Shown in pieces: positions 42,501-55,000 of a stretch of 64,000 bases of DNA; the stretch's first letter is position 1; every line of letters starts with the position of its first letter. The DNA is from Amphiura filiformis (taxonomy: Eukaryota > Echinodermata > Ophiuroidea > Amphilepidida > Amphiuridae). The notes under the pieces were generated by a model. It made no database searches. It worked only from the letters and a program-made list of their open reading frames with translations, and had not been told where the DNA came from. A program made the position numbers and the translations under genes. The stretch spans positions 61,607,776 through 61,671,775 of the forward strand of contig NC_092642.1 of the NCBI RefSeq assembly GCF_039555335.1. Direction: 5' to 3'.

Positions 42501-44349
42501 GCCCGGCCAGCGATTCCCTGAGAATATAACACTTGGGGTGATTGCGTCATCGCATCACGTGGGATTCATGCATGCGCGGTGGTTATCATCGTGGCATTTT
42601 GTGTCTAGCCGTGTTAAAGTTAATGGATAGATTGGGACAGTGTAATGTATATTTCTATCTTGGCTGTGCCAGACTGCATGTATGATGATCCGGCAGCGTG
42701 AATTTGTTCGAAGTACAAAGCACTCTCATGACTCAATTAAAAAATAAAACAATTGAACCAAGCCCCTGACAGAACGCGACTTGTCGTATGCACGATACAA
42801 AGTTTTTTCAATACAAATCATGGATAAAAAAAGAAAACACCGGTTACCAGAAATTTGACACACGTGTACGGGTTGTTGTACAGTAGGATATGCGATGAGA
42901 GAATAAAGACGGATTACATAATAGCGCTGTACTTCCGCTGAAGTCCGCTTTAATTCCCTGATTGAACTTAAACAATGTACTAATAACCCAGACGTATCTG
43001 AAAAGGTTTTGGAATGTATCCGTACCCATTTTGGAACATCATAAAAACATTCTCCAGTGACCCGTCACCATTAAAACTAAAAATAAATGATTCAGTTAAC
43101 ATTATTTAAAAACTTATATTACTCTATATAATCCTACCTTCTTGGTGTGGCAGGCTAGTGTGGTACATTTTTTCCAGTCAGTCCAGCCAGTCTTGTACTA
43201 TATTTTTCTTTCAAAATTATGCGCTTTAACTCCGTAATACTATTTTGTTTGTATGACCATTGCAGTACAAAGAGCCATCTTGAAAGTTCGAAGTCCACAT
43301 CCATGATATTTACACAACGGAGCAAAACAAAACAAACCAGTCCGCAAAAGCTCACGACCAATAATTGTCATACCACTTACATGACTAATAAAACCGTAAT
43401 AGCTTTATTTTTTTATTACATGTAATATGTTGTTATATCTATCATGTCTATGGGACACTTTTAACATTATCTTGGGACACTTTAAAAAAACCACACTTTT
43501 AACACTATCCTGTGTTAAAAAAAGTCTTCATATTTTTTACGTGTTTCAGTGTTTATAAATTTACAGCGCTATACCTTCTCTGTACACACCTTAGCCATTT
43601 AGTGTTCAAGTGTTCATTAAGGGGGTGTAATACCATGATTTTCATCAGTACCCCTCTTCTTTTTTTCTTTCTTGCAAACTTATGAAGTACATAAATATGT
43701 TCATCACCTCATGTCCTGAACTTATAAAACATCTCTACCTACAAAGTGCTTTTAAACCATTTTGGTATATCATTTTTGCCCTACTTTTTTATTTACCTGT
43801 TACTATGCATGGGATTATAGCAACCCAGATGTATACCTCATAACAAATCATAATTTATTCTATAGAATAGAATAAATTATATCTTTTGTTATACCATCTT
43901 CAGACTGTGCTCAACGAGGCATGCTAAAATATCTCTTCCACAATGAATGGTATAGCAAATTTAATACTATGTAGCTGTGTTGTTTGGAAAAGAGATTTCT
44001 ATAATGCAACTCTACGTTTACAACGTTTTGTGAATCTGATTACATAATCAAAACTCTAGTAGCGATTACCCATTGTTCTTTCTTCTATCGTTTATTACTG
44101 GTTACATAAGTTCGTGTTAAAACATGTTTTATCATTCTCTTTTGATAAGAAGATTTATTTGTCATTTTGACATAATTCACAATGTTCAGGGTGATTCAAT
44201 ATGCACATTAATTATAGTATTTCGTGATCTCCATGATTCAATGTTTACATAATGCTTTACGGAAGTTCTGATGACACTATGTCTTAAACAAGAAAACCGC
44301 GGGCCTAGGGTCAAAGTCCAAGCTAATAAAGCTCATAACATCTACTATA
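42501..44349. other. Intergenic, no gene recognised
   Basis: No credible frame on either strand. A repeat of 'gggacacttt' with 'taacacta' strings is at 43448-43515, and a repeat-like start 'ttaagggggtgtaatacc' at 43617. Confidence 0.5.
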
Positions 44350-44534
44350 CAGGCGGTATCAAAATAATTGGTACCAATCGGTGATTATTGAAAAGCCTTC
44401 TTCAATTTATGCAACATTGTAGGCTTTTGTAATTTTGTAACATTTAGGCCTATAAGGTAGCTCATATGTTGCAATTTAATGTAGACTTGTGCATACTGGA
44501 ACTTGATGGGTACCAATCATTATAATACAGCCTT
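44350..44534. mobile_element. Diverged TA-flanked MITE (copy 4)
   Basis: Starts 'caggcggtatcaaaataatt' followed by ggtacc, and ends with ggtaccaatcattataatac and an approximate mirror of the start. Related to the family at 5189. Confidence 0.5.
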
Positions 44535-44616
44535 TACTAACTACAATACTTCTCCTATGAACACCATGTCATTGCAGAAATCAATTTAAGACTGATCAAC
44601 TAACACTCATTTTGTA

Positions 44617-44738
44617 AGTGCAATAGCTGCCCTGTGAAAATGTGGCTATTTACCCACAATATATTGTACTCATCTACACATGGCAGCTACACATGGCAGC
44701 TATTGCATTTACCCACTTCTGACACCGAGCAGTCGATT
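44617..44738. repeat. Hairpin repeat (copy 1)
   Basis: Imperfect palindrome: 'gtgcaatagctgccctgtg' on the left and 'cacatggcagctattgcat' on the right, then acccacttctg. A copy is at 46108-46262. Confidence 0.6.
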
Positions 44739-44834
44739 TAGCCGAATGTCTGTTGAATCCCTATTCCTTCCAAAATTATTATGTTCACAATGTCCTTTTG
44801 TTCTCTGGACGGTGTATGTAGTAGAGGTCAGGTT

Positions 44835-45240
44835 TATAACTATAATTAAAGACAGAGTTAAAAAGACTAGTTTGCGTCTGACGTCATCTGTCAATCAAAT
44901 TCGGTAAGGTTTGTTTACAAGTGTCGTGATGATGAGTTGCTATACGCGGCGGTAAAACAGGACGCCTTATTGTTAATTTTGCACCTTTAAATATACAAAC
45001 CGTCTCAAAAGTTAGGTCTTTATAGTAGGAAACTTCCTTTCCCGAACACACCATGTCAACAATGCCTAGAAAAGTTGGGTTGCCTTGTAAAAGAACGCAA
45101 TTTTTCGCCATATTCTGCTCTTCCTTTCCTCCGATCAGCACCAGACGAGTCGACCTTCACTTTACTAGCTCTAAACCAATCGAGGGTCGTAGTGAGTTTG
45201 ATTGACACTGACGTCAGACGCAAACTGAAGTTACAAACAC
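44835..45240. mobile_element. MITE with TGACGTCA-containing inverted ends (copy 1)
   Basis: Left GCGTCTGACGTCATCTGTCAA and right TTGACACTGACGTCAGACGC mirror each other. A related copy is at about 60305-60720. A conserved ATGTC.ACAATGCCTAGAAAAG string inside could be the start of a captured or ancestral coding sequence (Met-Pro-Arg-Lys), but no domain follows. Confidence 0.6.
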
Positions 45241-46107
45241 AGTACAAGTACGTCACGAGTCAGGAATCGCTTACCACGTGCCCTAAATGTCATAGTAGAT
45301 GCCATATACATTGAAAAAGAGACCAATCCAATGCGAATTCGAGACAGGCAGTATTTCTAGTAGATACTAGAAAGACCACCCAAAAGAACAGAATAAATCT
45401 TTGTCAAAATATAAGTGTTTAATATTTTTTAGGTTTTTAATCTGCTTGTGTATACAAACACATAAATTTATAAATCACTATAATTCTATAGCGCCGCATC
45501 GTTTCAACGGTGTGCAGAGCAAAAAATGATAAAGGTTTATCTAATGCTAATAAAGATTAGATTTCACTCAGAATGTTTCGTTACCTAAGTAACGCACATA
45601 AATATTTCAACATTAATAGGACTCACTGGGCATTAATAGCTGTGTTATCGCAGTATTGAGTGATTATAGGTAGTTCAAACTATTCTTTACTATGTTTTTA
45701 ATGACAGGAAAACCCCAATTTGGGAGTGACTATTTTCACCAGCATTTTATACCTTGACATAGAGATAAAATGATGTGTTCGATTTCAAACAAACTTATAT
45801 AATGTATTAACCCCGCGACCCATTATTCTATTACCATATTATTTTTCAATAATCACCCATTATTTGTTAAAACGCATCCCGTGAAAGCATTGTATTTGAA
45901 ATCATGTCTTTAATTGCCCATTATTTTTGTGGTAAAGAGAAATAAATGTTGCCGCATCTCATATCCAAATAATGTGTGCTCGGCAGTTTTCCGTTCAAAT
46001 TATGGGCTCGGCTGCGCCTTACCCATTATCAACGATTTTACGGCTAGGACACATTAATTATATAGATGTAAAGAATAGAGCATTACGCTCTATTTCTTAA
46101 TTAGCAG
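45241..46107. other. Intergenic, no gene recognised
   Basis: AT-rich sequence. No coding frame, RNA gene or clear repeat. Confidence 0.45.
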
Positions 46108-46262
46108 GCATATCGACTGCTCAGTGCCAGAAGTGGGAAGTGCAATAGCTGCCCTGTGAACATTTTGCAATTTACATACAGTATATTGTACTCATATACA
46201 TATGGCAGCTACACATGGTAGCTATTGCACTTACCCACTTCTGCACTGAGCAGTCGATATCA
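46108..46262. repeat. Long imperfect hairpin (copy 2)
   Basis: 'atcgactgctcagtgccaga' at the left mirrors 'ctgcactgagcagtcgat' at the right, enclosing 'gtgcaatagctgcc' and its complement. About 150 bp can fold into one stem. Probably a MITE. Confidence 0.65.
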
Positions 46263-47967
46263 CCTTTGGCACGATTCTTTGTTTATTTTACTGCGCAGAA
46301 TAATATAGACTACCAGTTGCTTAGAAATTCTGTGTACTTACGGTTGTCCCCGAATGTCATAACGCACTGGCAAATGATAACGCTAACAATTACGTTTATC
46401 TTCGAGGGAAACTCCCAAGTGCAACCCTTGATGATAACGTAAAAGTTCATGCCTGTATTTTACAAGCCGGAGTGCCCATCTCTCTATCGAAGACTCCTCC
46501 GTGCATAAATGTTATTGTGGGTGCCCGCCACTCTTCCTTGTCAATGAGTGAAGAGAGACATAAAAGTGCAACCCCGGAAAAGTGCATCCCCGAAAAAACA
46601 TGTTTTGGGGCACAATAGGGTAAAAGTGCAACATTTTGTGCGCTTCGCCCGAACTGGCCCCTTATATAGCAAATTCACCTTCCATTCCCGCCGCCACTGT
46701 CGATCTTATACCGAAACCAAAACTTGACCACTTGAGTACACATGCTTTCCTCACGGTGACTTAGGGCCTCCAAATTTGGTAGACAGTAAGTCTCCTCATG
46801 TGTAATAATTTTGCTATTCATTAATACTTAAATTTAATGATATTTATCTACAGAGTTCCTATCCTTTTCCATATAGTGGTCAATGCATGAGGATTTTGTC
46901 ACGCTTGCTGGTCTTGGCATTTCATACCCATTGATCACGTGCGTATTTATAAAAACGCATCTATAATCGAAGCATACTGACTTACAACAACAAAATTATT
47001 ATTAACAAAGATAGGAACGCCAAATCGGGACAGATGAGGGGAAAATTCTGCAATAATTGTTTTACGATCTCAAAGTTTACTTTGGATAATTGACGGTCAC
47101 AATCTATGTAAATGCAATGTAACAAAATTGCGCCGCATGACTATTGTCGCTTACCAGATAAGACAGACCATTGTATATAAATATCCCAAACGTAGCGTCG
47201 AAATCGAAGAGATTTGGAAGACATCCCACAAATAAAAGTCTTGTCTCAAGAACTACTGAACAACAAATAAGCATTTTTGTATTCATTTCAGTGCATTTCT
47301 CATTCAGAATTCAAAATTGAACTCATAATATCAAGAAATTTATAAACAAAATTATTGTATAGTTTAATGTTTATTATCTGCGAGCGACTTGCGCATCGAA
47401 AGGGTAAAGTACATAGATATATAAGCATGTGTTACTGGTCGTTATTGAGATAAAGGGATGTTCAAACAGTGGTTCACATTTGAGTCTGGTACAGTAGAGA
47501 TGTGACTACCGATGCTAAGATATGTGAGCTTAACTAAACATTATATTTGATCTAAGGAAATAACTGAAAAGAAGCCAGCGACAGAGCTGTTGAATATAAG
47601 GTAAGTAAGTGTGTTATTAACGCCGTTTATTTATTATTAATCTAAATGTATCTTATATTGGAGGAGCTATAGCTTCCAAGACAATTATGGTAACATAATA
47701 TATTAAGTGTAACAAAGAGGGTCAGATATGAATAAATACAAGCAAAGAAGAAACAATGAGAATGATATAAAAGTGTATAATTATGTAACTTACATTGTCC
47801 CTGAAAGAACTGTATCGTCGTAAACTTAATTGTTTGAGATTAAAACGCCACAACTAAACATAAAACTGGCGTGGTTGAGGAAAAAAAATCAGCTATCATA
47901 TTCATTTAGAATTTTGACAATATTTACCACGCCGTTTTGAAATCTTATTATCATTCAATTATTATAA
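46263..47967. other. Intergenic, no gene recognised
   Basis: No gene seen. From about 47790 a half copy of the next element appears ('ccctgaaagaactgtatcgtcg'). Confidence 0.45.
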
Positions 47968-47969
47968 TA

Positions 47970-48333
47970 CAGGGTGTCGCTGAAAGAACTGTATCGTCGG
48001 GAACTGAATTTTTGGGTATTCTAAAGCACTTCTAGAATTTTGACAATTGCTTGCTCCATATTTGAAATAAAAGAATTTTACGAAACTCCATCATTTTCAA
48101 AACTTTCCACGGATTCAAATATCAATGGATGATCTGTATTCGGAGTGCTAATCGCTGCGCATGAGGCGTCTATTGTCAGATATTTGACTCCGTGGAAAGG
48201 GCTGAAAATGAGGTAGTTTCGTAAAATTCTTTTATTTCAAAAACGGAGAAAGCAATTTTCAAAATTCCAGAAGTGCTTTAAAATACTCAAAAAATTCAGT
48301 TTCCGAAGGTACAGTTCTTTCAGGGACACGCTG
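47970..48333. mobile_element. TA-flanked palindromic MITE, 364 bp
   Basis: Begins CAGGGTGTCGCTGAAAGAAC and ends GTTCTTTCAGGGACACGCTG between TA dinucleotides (47968-47969, 48334-48335). The two halves are inverted copies of each other ('aaataaaagaattttacgaa' and its complement). Confidence 0.82.
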
Positions 48334-48335
48334 TA

Positions 48336-48837
48336 TTAGGGGGCTGGCATTTTCTTCGGAAGGGGGGGGGTCCCAAAAATACTGGGGGGTCATAGAATTT
48401 TCAGACCAAAAATAGGGGGTTATAATTTTTTAACACCCAAAATAGGGGGGGTTATAGAATTATTAAGGGCTGGTGACTTAAAATTTTCGCGCGCTGCGCG
48501 CGCATTCTTTAACTTCGCAGTCGAAATGTGCGTACAATCTATGCAAAATTTTTACACGCTCCGCGCGCCTTCTTTACACTTACAATAAAAATTTTACCGC
48601 GCTCCACACACTTTCTTCACTTTTAAGTTTTGACGCGCTCCGCGCCTTAGTTCCGGCAATAATTTTTCTTGAGTCTGTGTAGTTGGAAGGGGGGGGGGGG
48701 TCATAAAATTTTTCGACCCGCGATAGGGGGGGTCGTAAAAAAATTTTTTGCCCGCGATAGGGGGTCATAAAAAATTGACTCCGGTCACCGACATATTTGG
48801 GACCCCCCCCCTTCCGAAGAAAATGCCAGCCCCCTAA
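48336..48837. mobile_element. TA-flanked G/C-run element, 502 bp
   Basis: Begins TTAGGGGGCTGGCATTTTC, ends GAAAATGCCAGCCCCCTAA, TA on both sides. It contains G-runs and a repeated 'gcgctccgcgcg' motif. It starts at the same TA that closes the preceding MITE. Confidence 0.8.
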
Positions 48838-49839
48838 TAACTGAATGATAAGAAGGTCTATCCAGTATATCATGCATATGACATCTTTAAGAGAAAATTG
48901 GTTAATTGAATCAAAATTAACACAAACATGAGGCAGGATGTTTCGTAATTTAGGTGTTCTAAATTAAGTGTAGAATGCCGAAATGATTATATAGTTTAAA
49001 AAAATTTATGTTGGTAATGGTCACTATCTTGTTACTGGACAGATGTTTAGTTATCATTGTAGCTGACACATATAGATAATTAAATGATTTAGGTATAATC
49101 AGTTGGCGTGGTTTTATACGGGCCACTCATTAAAAAAGAAGAACAAAAAAAAAAAAAAAAAAAAAAAAAAACCGACAACATAAAAACGCGTAAAAAGGAT
49201 GTAAATGAAGGGTATTCAAACGGATTGAAACAAGTATGAATAAACATACAAAAGACACAAAAATAATGTAAAGCTATATCCAACGCACCAACATTTCTCT
49301 CACTAGGATATTTAATTGCTGATTTTAGAGAATAAGTTTATACGTCTTTTATACGTTTCTATACGTTTTTGTAGTATCCTTGACTGCTACGCTGACGCTT
49401 AAGAGCTATCTAATACTTGTTGTTGATGAAATGCATGGCTCGGTTCAAATCTCCTATATTGAATAACAGAGGTTTTTGTAACAATTGTTTTATTCAGTGT
49501 ATCACACAGAATTTATCAATACGAATAAATGAATTCAAGGTAAACACTACTGAAGGTCGCCATATTCCGTCATTCAGGTTATAGAAAGAAAATATGGGAA
49601 AACGACCTTGTAGTATGCATGAGTGATCACCATCACATTTGAATGAAAGACGGATAGCTTTTCCAGTTCTGATACACAATTTTGTTTGTGTGTTTATTGC
49701 AAGAGTTTGGATTAATAGATTTTGATTCACCAGAACAATAATCATTTCATACACCAATTTGAAGTGATTTTCATGAAGTTTGTTCTTGAGGGTACACGAT
49801 GTATTGTTGGACGAAGCAGCCAAAAAAAATCTATTTTCA
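48838..49839. other. Intergenic with repeat fragments
   Basis: No gene seen. About 49255-49380 resembles the right end of the 1.47-kb insertion at 30831-32295 ('ccaacgcaccaacattt', 'tatacgtcttttatacg'). Confidence 0.5.
49144..49171. repeat. Poly(A) run
   Basis: About 28 uninterrupted A, possibly a retroposon tail or simple-sequence expansion. Confidence 0.85.
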
Positions 49840-50140
49840 TAAATCTAAATTATAAATATATATTATTGAAAAACAACACTTCGATGTTTTGCGAAAAAGT
49901 TCATTCGACAAATCATATACTTTGAAAACTTGCTTGATTTATTGTTGCTAATGAGTTATGTACGTTTTACAAAAGTGTTGTTGTTTCAGCCCTCTTTACA
50001 ACATAGCTCAAGAACCACAGGACTTACACAGTTATATCTGTGATATTTGAATTCTCACTCGCTATAAAAGGATCAATGTATTTTTTGACAAAGCTCATTA
50101 CCATTCGCAAGATGCTGTGAACTACCAAATCGCAACAGTT
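49840..50140. repeat. Dispersed repeat (copy 1)
   Basis: Similar by eye to 54395-54630 (shared 'aatgagttatgtacgtttta', 'tgtgaactaccaaatcgca'). Diverged; class unknown. Confidence 0.6.
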
Positions 50141-50425
50141 TAAAATAGTTGCTAACCTTAAAATTCCTATAGTTCCTGCGGTAGTGGATCACTCATCATT
50201 TGCTCAGTAACTGTCTGGTTATCGACGAATTAATCAATAAATTTCATGTGATCGACTGTTGTTAGGTTTCAGATTTGCTAGACACGAACAACTGAAGTAC
50301 TGGATACGTGAAACATCTCAATCATTGTCAAAAACGTACTTCAATTGTTCAGACTTGACAAAGTGTGGTTTTAAAACAACTTTACCCCAATTTCAAGGTT
50401 TAAAAGCTTGTTTAAAATTCAGTTG

Positions 50426-51957
50426 TGTGATGTGCCCTGAGTAATTTTATTTGATTATGTATTATTTGTTTACACAAATTAGAATTATTTCATGAGTGTT
50501 GACATTTTGGGAATCCCCTCTCATTCATCAAGTTGATCAAAAACAAAATTCTAGATTGTTCATTGTGTTGCACAATTGGGAAAATCGCCAAGATTACAAA
50601 GTGAATATGACATCATGTTGGGAAAAACCCACATGAAGTGATGTAATGAGGAAGGTTAATTGTTATGCTTATTCTTGGGAATTTCCCAGGTTACATATAT
50701 TGTGAAAATAGTAATTGACTATCAATATATGAGGGGATTTTTCTGATGCTTGGTATATAAGCAAATGAATATATGAATACAAAAGCCACATAAGTCCATA
50801 CTTTGGCCAAATTGAGTTAAGCATGGGAAATTGTTGCTATACATAGGCCTGTCATATGCATGAAAGAACAACTCAAATTCATTCTCTGTGTCTATTGGGT
50901 ATATGAAAAATAGCATGTATGAAAGAATCACCCAATTCCATGATTTGAGTCTTGTAACACATTGATTGAAATCCAGTATGTATAAAAGTCCACTTGTAAC
51001 ACATTCATTGCTAGAGAATGACTTTTGAACAAAAAATGGGTTTAATAAAGGAAAGTGTGTGGTTTATATTACATGGCAGAATGCTTATCAACATTATACA
51101 ATACCTGTGTGCTTTATTTTGTATTATCTTACTAGTGGTAATCTCATTCTAACATTGTTGTCTTTGTATATGATCAAAAAACACCAAAAAGTCCAAAATT
51201 TAAAATGAACCCCACGAAGTCCCTGAAATGCTAATCGTCATACCTAATACAGGTTAATCCACTCATTTGCACGTAAAACTTACCATATTGACCAGGTAAA
51301 TCTAACTGAAGGAATTAAAATGATACACGGGTTTTTCTCTCAAAATAACTTCGCATGGACTTAGGTGGCTTTTGTATTCATGTATTCAAATGTAAAGACA
51401 ATTCGACACAGTAGAGTGTTATTGTGGACTAGTAATAGCGTGCTTACAGCCAATTTACTTCAAAGAAAGGAAATTACGAAACAGAAATATGTTATGTAGG
51501 CAAGGTACTACTAGTCAATGATATCGGAGAAGATCTAGAATACGTCAAAGTACGTACTTCTTCCAAATAAGGAATATATTCTTCTGTCGACTTGCTGAAG
51601 TCTGGTATATGACACAACACATCTGTCAATGTTAGTGGAAACAGGGGGAAACTGCAATGCAGGCCTGTTTTCCATTAGAAATTGTGTGGAAGGTGAATAG
51701 AGCACCATTTTGGAGATAGTCAACTGTGCGAGGATTTTATGCAAAGGATATAAAAGTCTTCAGTGGACTTCGCTGAACAGTGATCTTCACAGGACAGGTG
51801 AATCAGGATATACATCAAGAGCATTTACATCAGAACTTTTACGTCAACAACAAGAAGAAGGCTGCTGGCTATAAGTAACATTATCAAACGTTCATAATAT
51901 TTGATTGCATGTATTTATGTTTATGTATCGGATCATTATAAATCACATTTTGCTTCC
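50426..51957 (+). repeat. Diverged gypsy LTR, right end missing
   Basis: Begins TGTGATGTGCCCTGAGTAAT like 6708 and 12255 and follows the 3' LTR through 'cttggtatataa', the 'ttcaaagaaaggaaatt' segment and to about 51957, but the final CGTAACA part is missing. It is interrupted by an inverted-repeat element. No gag or pol lies next to it, so it is a solo or truncated LTR. It ends about 50 bp before the first cadherin exon. Confidence 0.8.
50768..51386. mobile_element. Inverted-repeat element nested in the LTR, 619 bp
   Basis: Left end AATATATGAATACAAAAGCC...; the right end is its complement (ggcttttgtattcatgtatt). The 33-bp ends differ at only a few bases. CAAATG flanks both sides (50762-50767, 51387-51392), a likely 6-bp target duplication. 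No coding sequence. Confidence 0.78.
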
Positions 51958-52009
51958 TTTACGTCTTCAGACGTTTTCTAATTTAAATTGCTTTACTTTC
52001 CTTTTCTAG

Positions 52010-55000
52010 ACTCGTTTCTTGTGATGAAACATAATGGCTTGTCAAGACGGATGCGCACTTTGGATAGGGCTATGGATTACTGCTTGTGCTCTATGTATTC
52101 AAATACCTGTAGTTCAGTCACAGCGAGGTACGTGTTCAAACAATAATATAATAGAAAGGATTAGGTGGTCACAGAGGATACATTGACATCAACATGACGT
52201 CACGCGTTCACGTACCGCGTCTACGTACGAAACTCTAAACCTGTCTACTATATTTTCGCCACATCTATCCTAATCCCACCACTCAGGCATATTGACAGCT
52301 AGTTTCTGGAATTTCTAGTATGATGACGTCATATGGGGTTTGTTTGTACTTGAAATTCTAGCAGCTACAATACTCTGAACAATATTTTATTCATTGTGTC
52401 AAATTAGGAGAAGGATTATCAGTAGCCTATGCTGTCATAACAGCGTGTTCACTGTTGGACAAGTTTAGAACTGCCAAGCTTTCGTCAGGAATAGCCCTGA
52501 CTTCTTAAGGACAAAGTACCAAAGACATGCAGGCCACCCCTTGCCTACTGATGGCTCTGAAAAGAGCCGTTCACTGAAACTGCCCCTTGTGAACAGTAAA
52601 CACGCAGACCTTGTCTATCTGGTAATATAAAAGTTTTAGTGGCTCTGAAAAGAGCCGTTCACTGAAGACTGCCCCTTGTCACCAGCGAACAGTAAATAAG
52701 TGGTGGATTTGAAAAGAGGCGCTCCCAATGCTGTCATAGTTAAATATTTATCGATAAAAAATGATCGATAACAAGAGGAATAAAGAAATTAAACTCACAT
52801 GTCGAACACCAAGCCAGAATATTTTTTAATGGTATAGCTTTGTATTTTCTTTCTTACAAATAGGTTGCACAATAACACATGCCAATGGTGATGGTAACAA
52901 TGGATATCTAACTATGGCAGAGGAAGAACCTAAAGGTAACGTGCTTAGTTAAGGGGAATTTGTTGTTGTTGTTGGTTTTTTGCCTGTTTGTGTAGTACAT
53001 CGATAGTTTAGCATTTCTGATATGATATGAAATTCATAATTCAGAGACCTTGAAAGAGCTTTAAAGTAGCTTATTTTCAACGGGCTTCAATTGTTTGTAC
53101 CGAAGTGTGCCGTTGTCATGGGTGGATGTTAGGGTGATTCACCAAAACCAAATCGAAAGTTTTGATCTTTAACGGGCCAACCTCTAATTGTTCATTTTTG
53201 TGTAAAAATACATCATGCAAAATTGAATGACAATTTAAAACTTTAGAGAATGCGCTCGGGTTTGAAGTTTTAGGTATGGATTTTTGGTCATTTTTACTCA
53301 GACACAAGAAAGTAATATTCAACTTATTCGATGTTATAAAACTGTTATCATATAATCTTGTGTGTTCATAAAACAAATATGTATAGTATGAAAAATTAAA
53401 TGTAAATATTGTCAATTATTGTTTCAATAGGGTAAAGCAGTACACAGAACAACCAAAATATTTGGCAGTCCTCTTCTATTATAATAAGGATAGCCTATAT
53501 AGAATGAATGAATGAATGAATAATATAAATATTCATTAAGATACACATTATAATAATCCTGTCAATCAAAGTCGTCCGGACAGGAACCGCGAATTAAGGT
53601 GGTCAAAAGCATACCTTAAACCGTTTAACATTCTGGCTGGACGTAGCTGTAAACACACGCAGTACCCCAATCAGATTACTTTCACAGCCATGATAAGCTT
53701 ATCTTTTCGCAGTTGTAAACCGTACTTAATGTTGCTGTTGATATCTCTGGTCATCTTTACTTGTTTTTATTTCTGTCATTTGATGTTTCTGGCAGGTTTT
53801 CAAGCGTTTAATTTTACGGTAACCCCCGCAGACGCAACAGTGTCTTTCGATTGTGATACGAGGCCAAATCCAGCAATTGATGATCCATGCTACTACTTTG
53901 AAATGCGAAACAATACAGCTATTGTCGTGAAGGAAATAATCAATATAGAGGTATTTTCTTAACCTTGTTCTTTGAATCGGGGATTTGCTATTGTTTTAGA
54001 TTTCGAAAATGATATTTTGTAAAATAAATGCAGTAAATCATACCTTTTTATAATTTGGGGACAAGTTTACCTTTCAACTCAAATATAAATTGCAACTGGG
54101 GTGCTTGTGGATCAATATAATGTTACTATGTGGGAGATACTGTGATATACAGGGTGTCTCAATAAAAATAGGCCCTGTGGATCGGGAGACATGACTTGAA
54201 ATATCAGCAATAAAATCAAATCTTTCTTGCAGATTCAAAATCCATGAAGTGTCTTCTATAGATTGTTGCATAAATCATCAAAATCCGTTCACTCATCACT
54301 GAGATAATTGGGAAACTTCAAATATATTCATTTTTGGACCTTTCCAATGGGACAATACACAATAATGTGCTGCATTGTAGTTTAGAATTAAAATTAAAAA
54401 TAACACCTTGATGTTCTGCAAAACTTCATACTTTGAAAACCTGGTTGATTTATTGTTGTTAATGAGTTATGTACGTTTTACAAAAATGATGTTTCATCCC
54501 TCTTCACAATATAACTCGAGAACCCCAGGACCTACAAAAGTATATCTGTAATATGAATGCCATTTTTGCCAAACCTCACTACCATTCGCAATATGATGTG
54601 AACTACCAAATCGCAGTAGTTTGACTCGTGTCACTCCCAGTGGTGCTAGGTAGGATCAGCAACTAAGTCTCTTTTCTGTTATTGATGTTGTTTATCAATT
54701 TAGGTTTATATCACCATCAAAACTATCACCTGGTTATTTCATTTTGAGGGAACCAAATTCTTTTGAATCAAATATTTCAGTCACTTCAATAATTATAAAT
54801 TTCATTTGTTTTATTTTATTTTATTTATTTATTACACTTTATCACTGGTATATACAATAATTATAATATAACATCAAAATATATTGCACATGAATATTCA
54901 AAAGTACATACAAAAAAAAGGAAGTATAGATAAAATTTTGCACCAGTGAAAGGCAAGGACTAACAGGTGCAAAGCACCTCTAGGACAGTCCCACCAAGGA

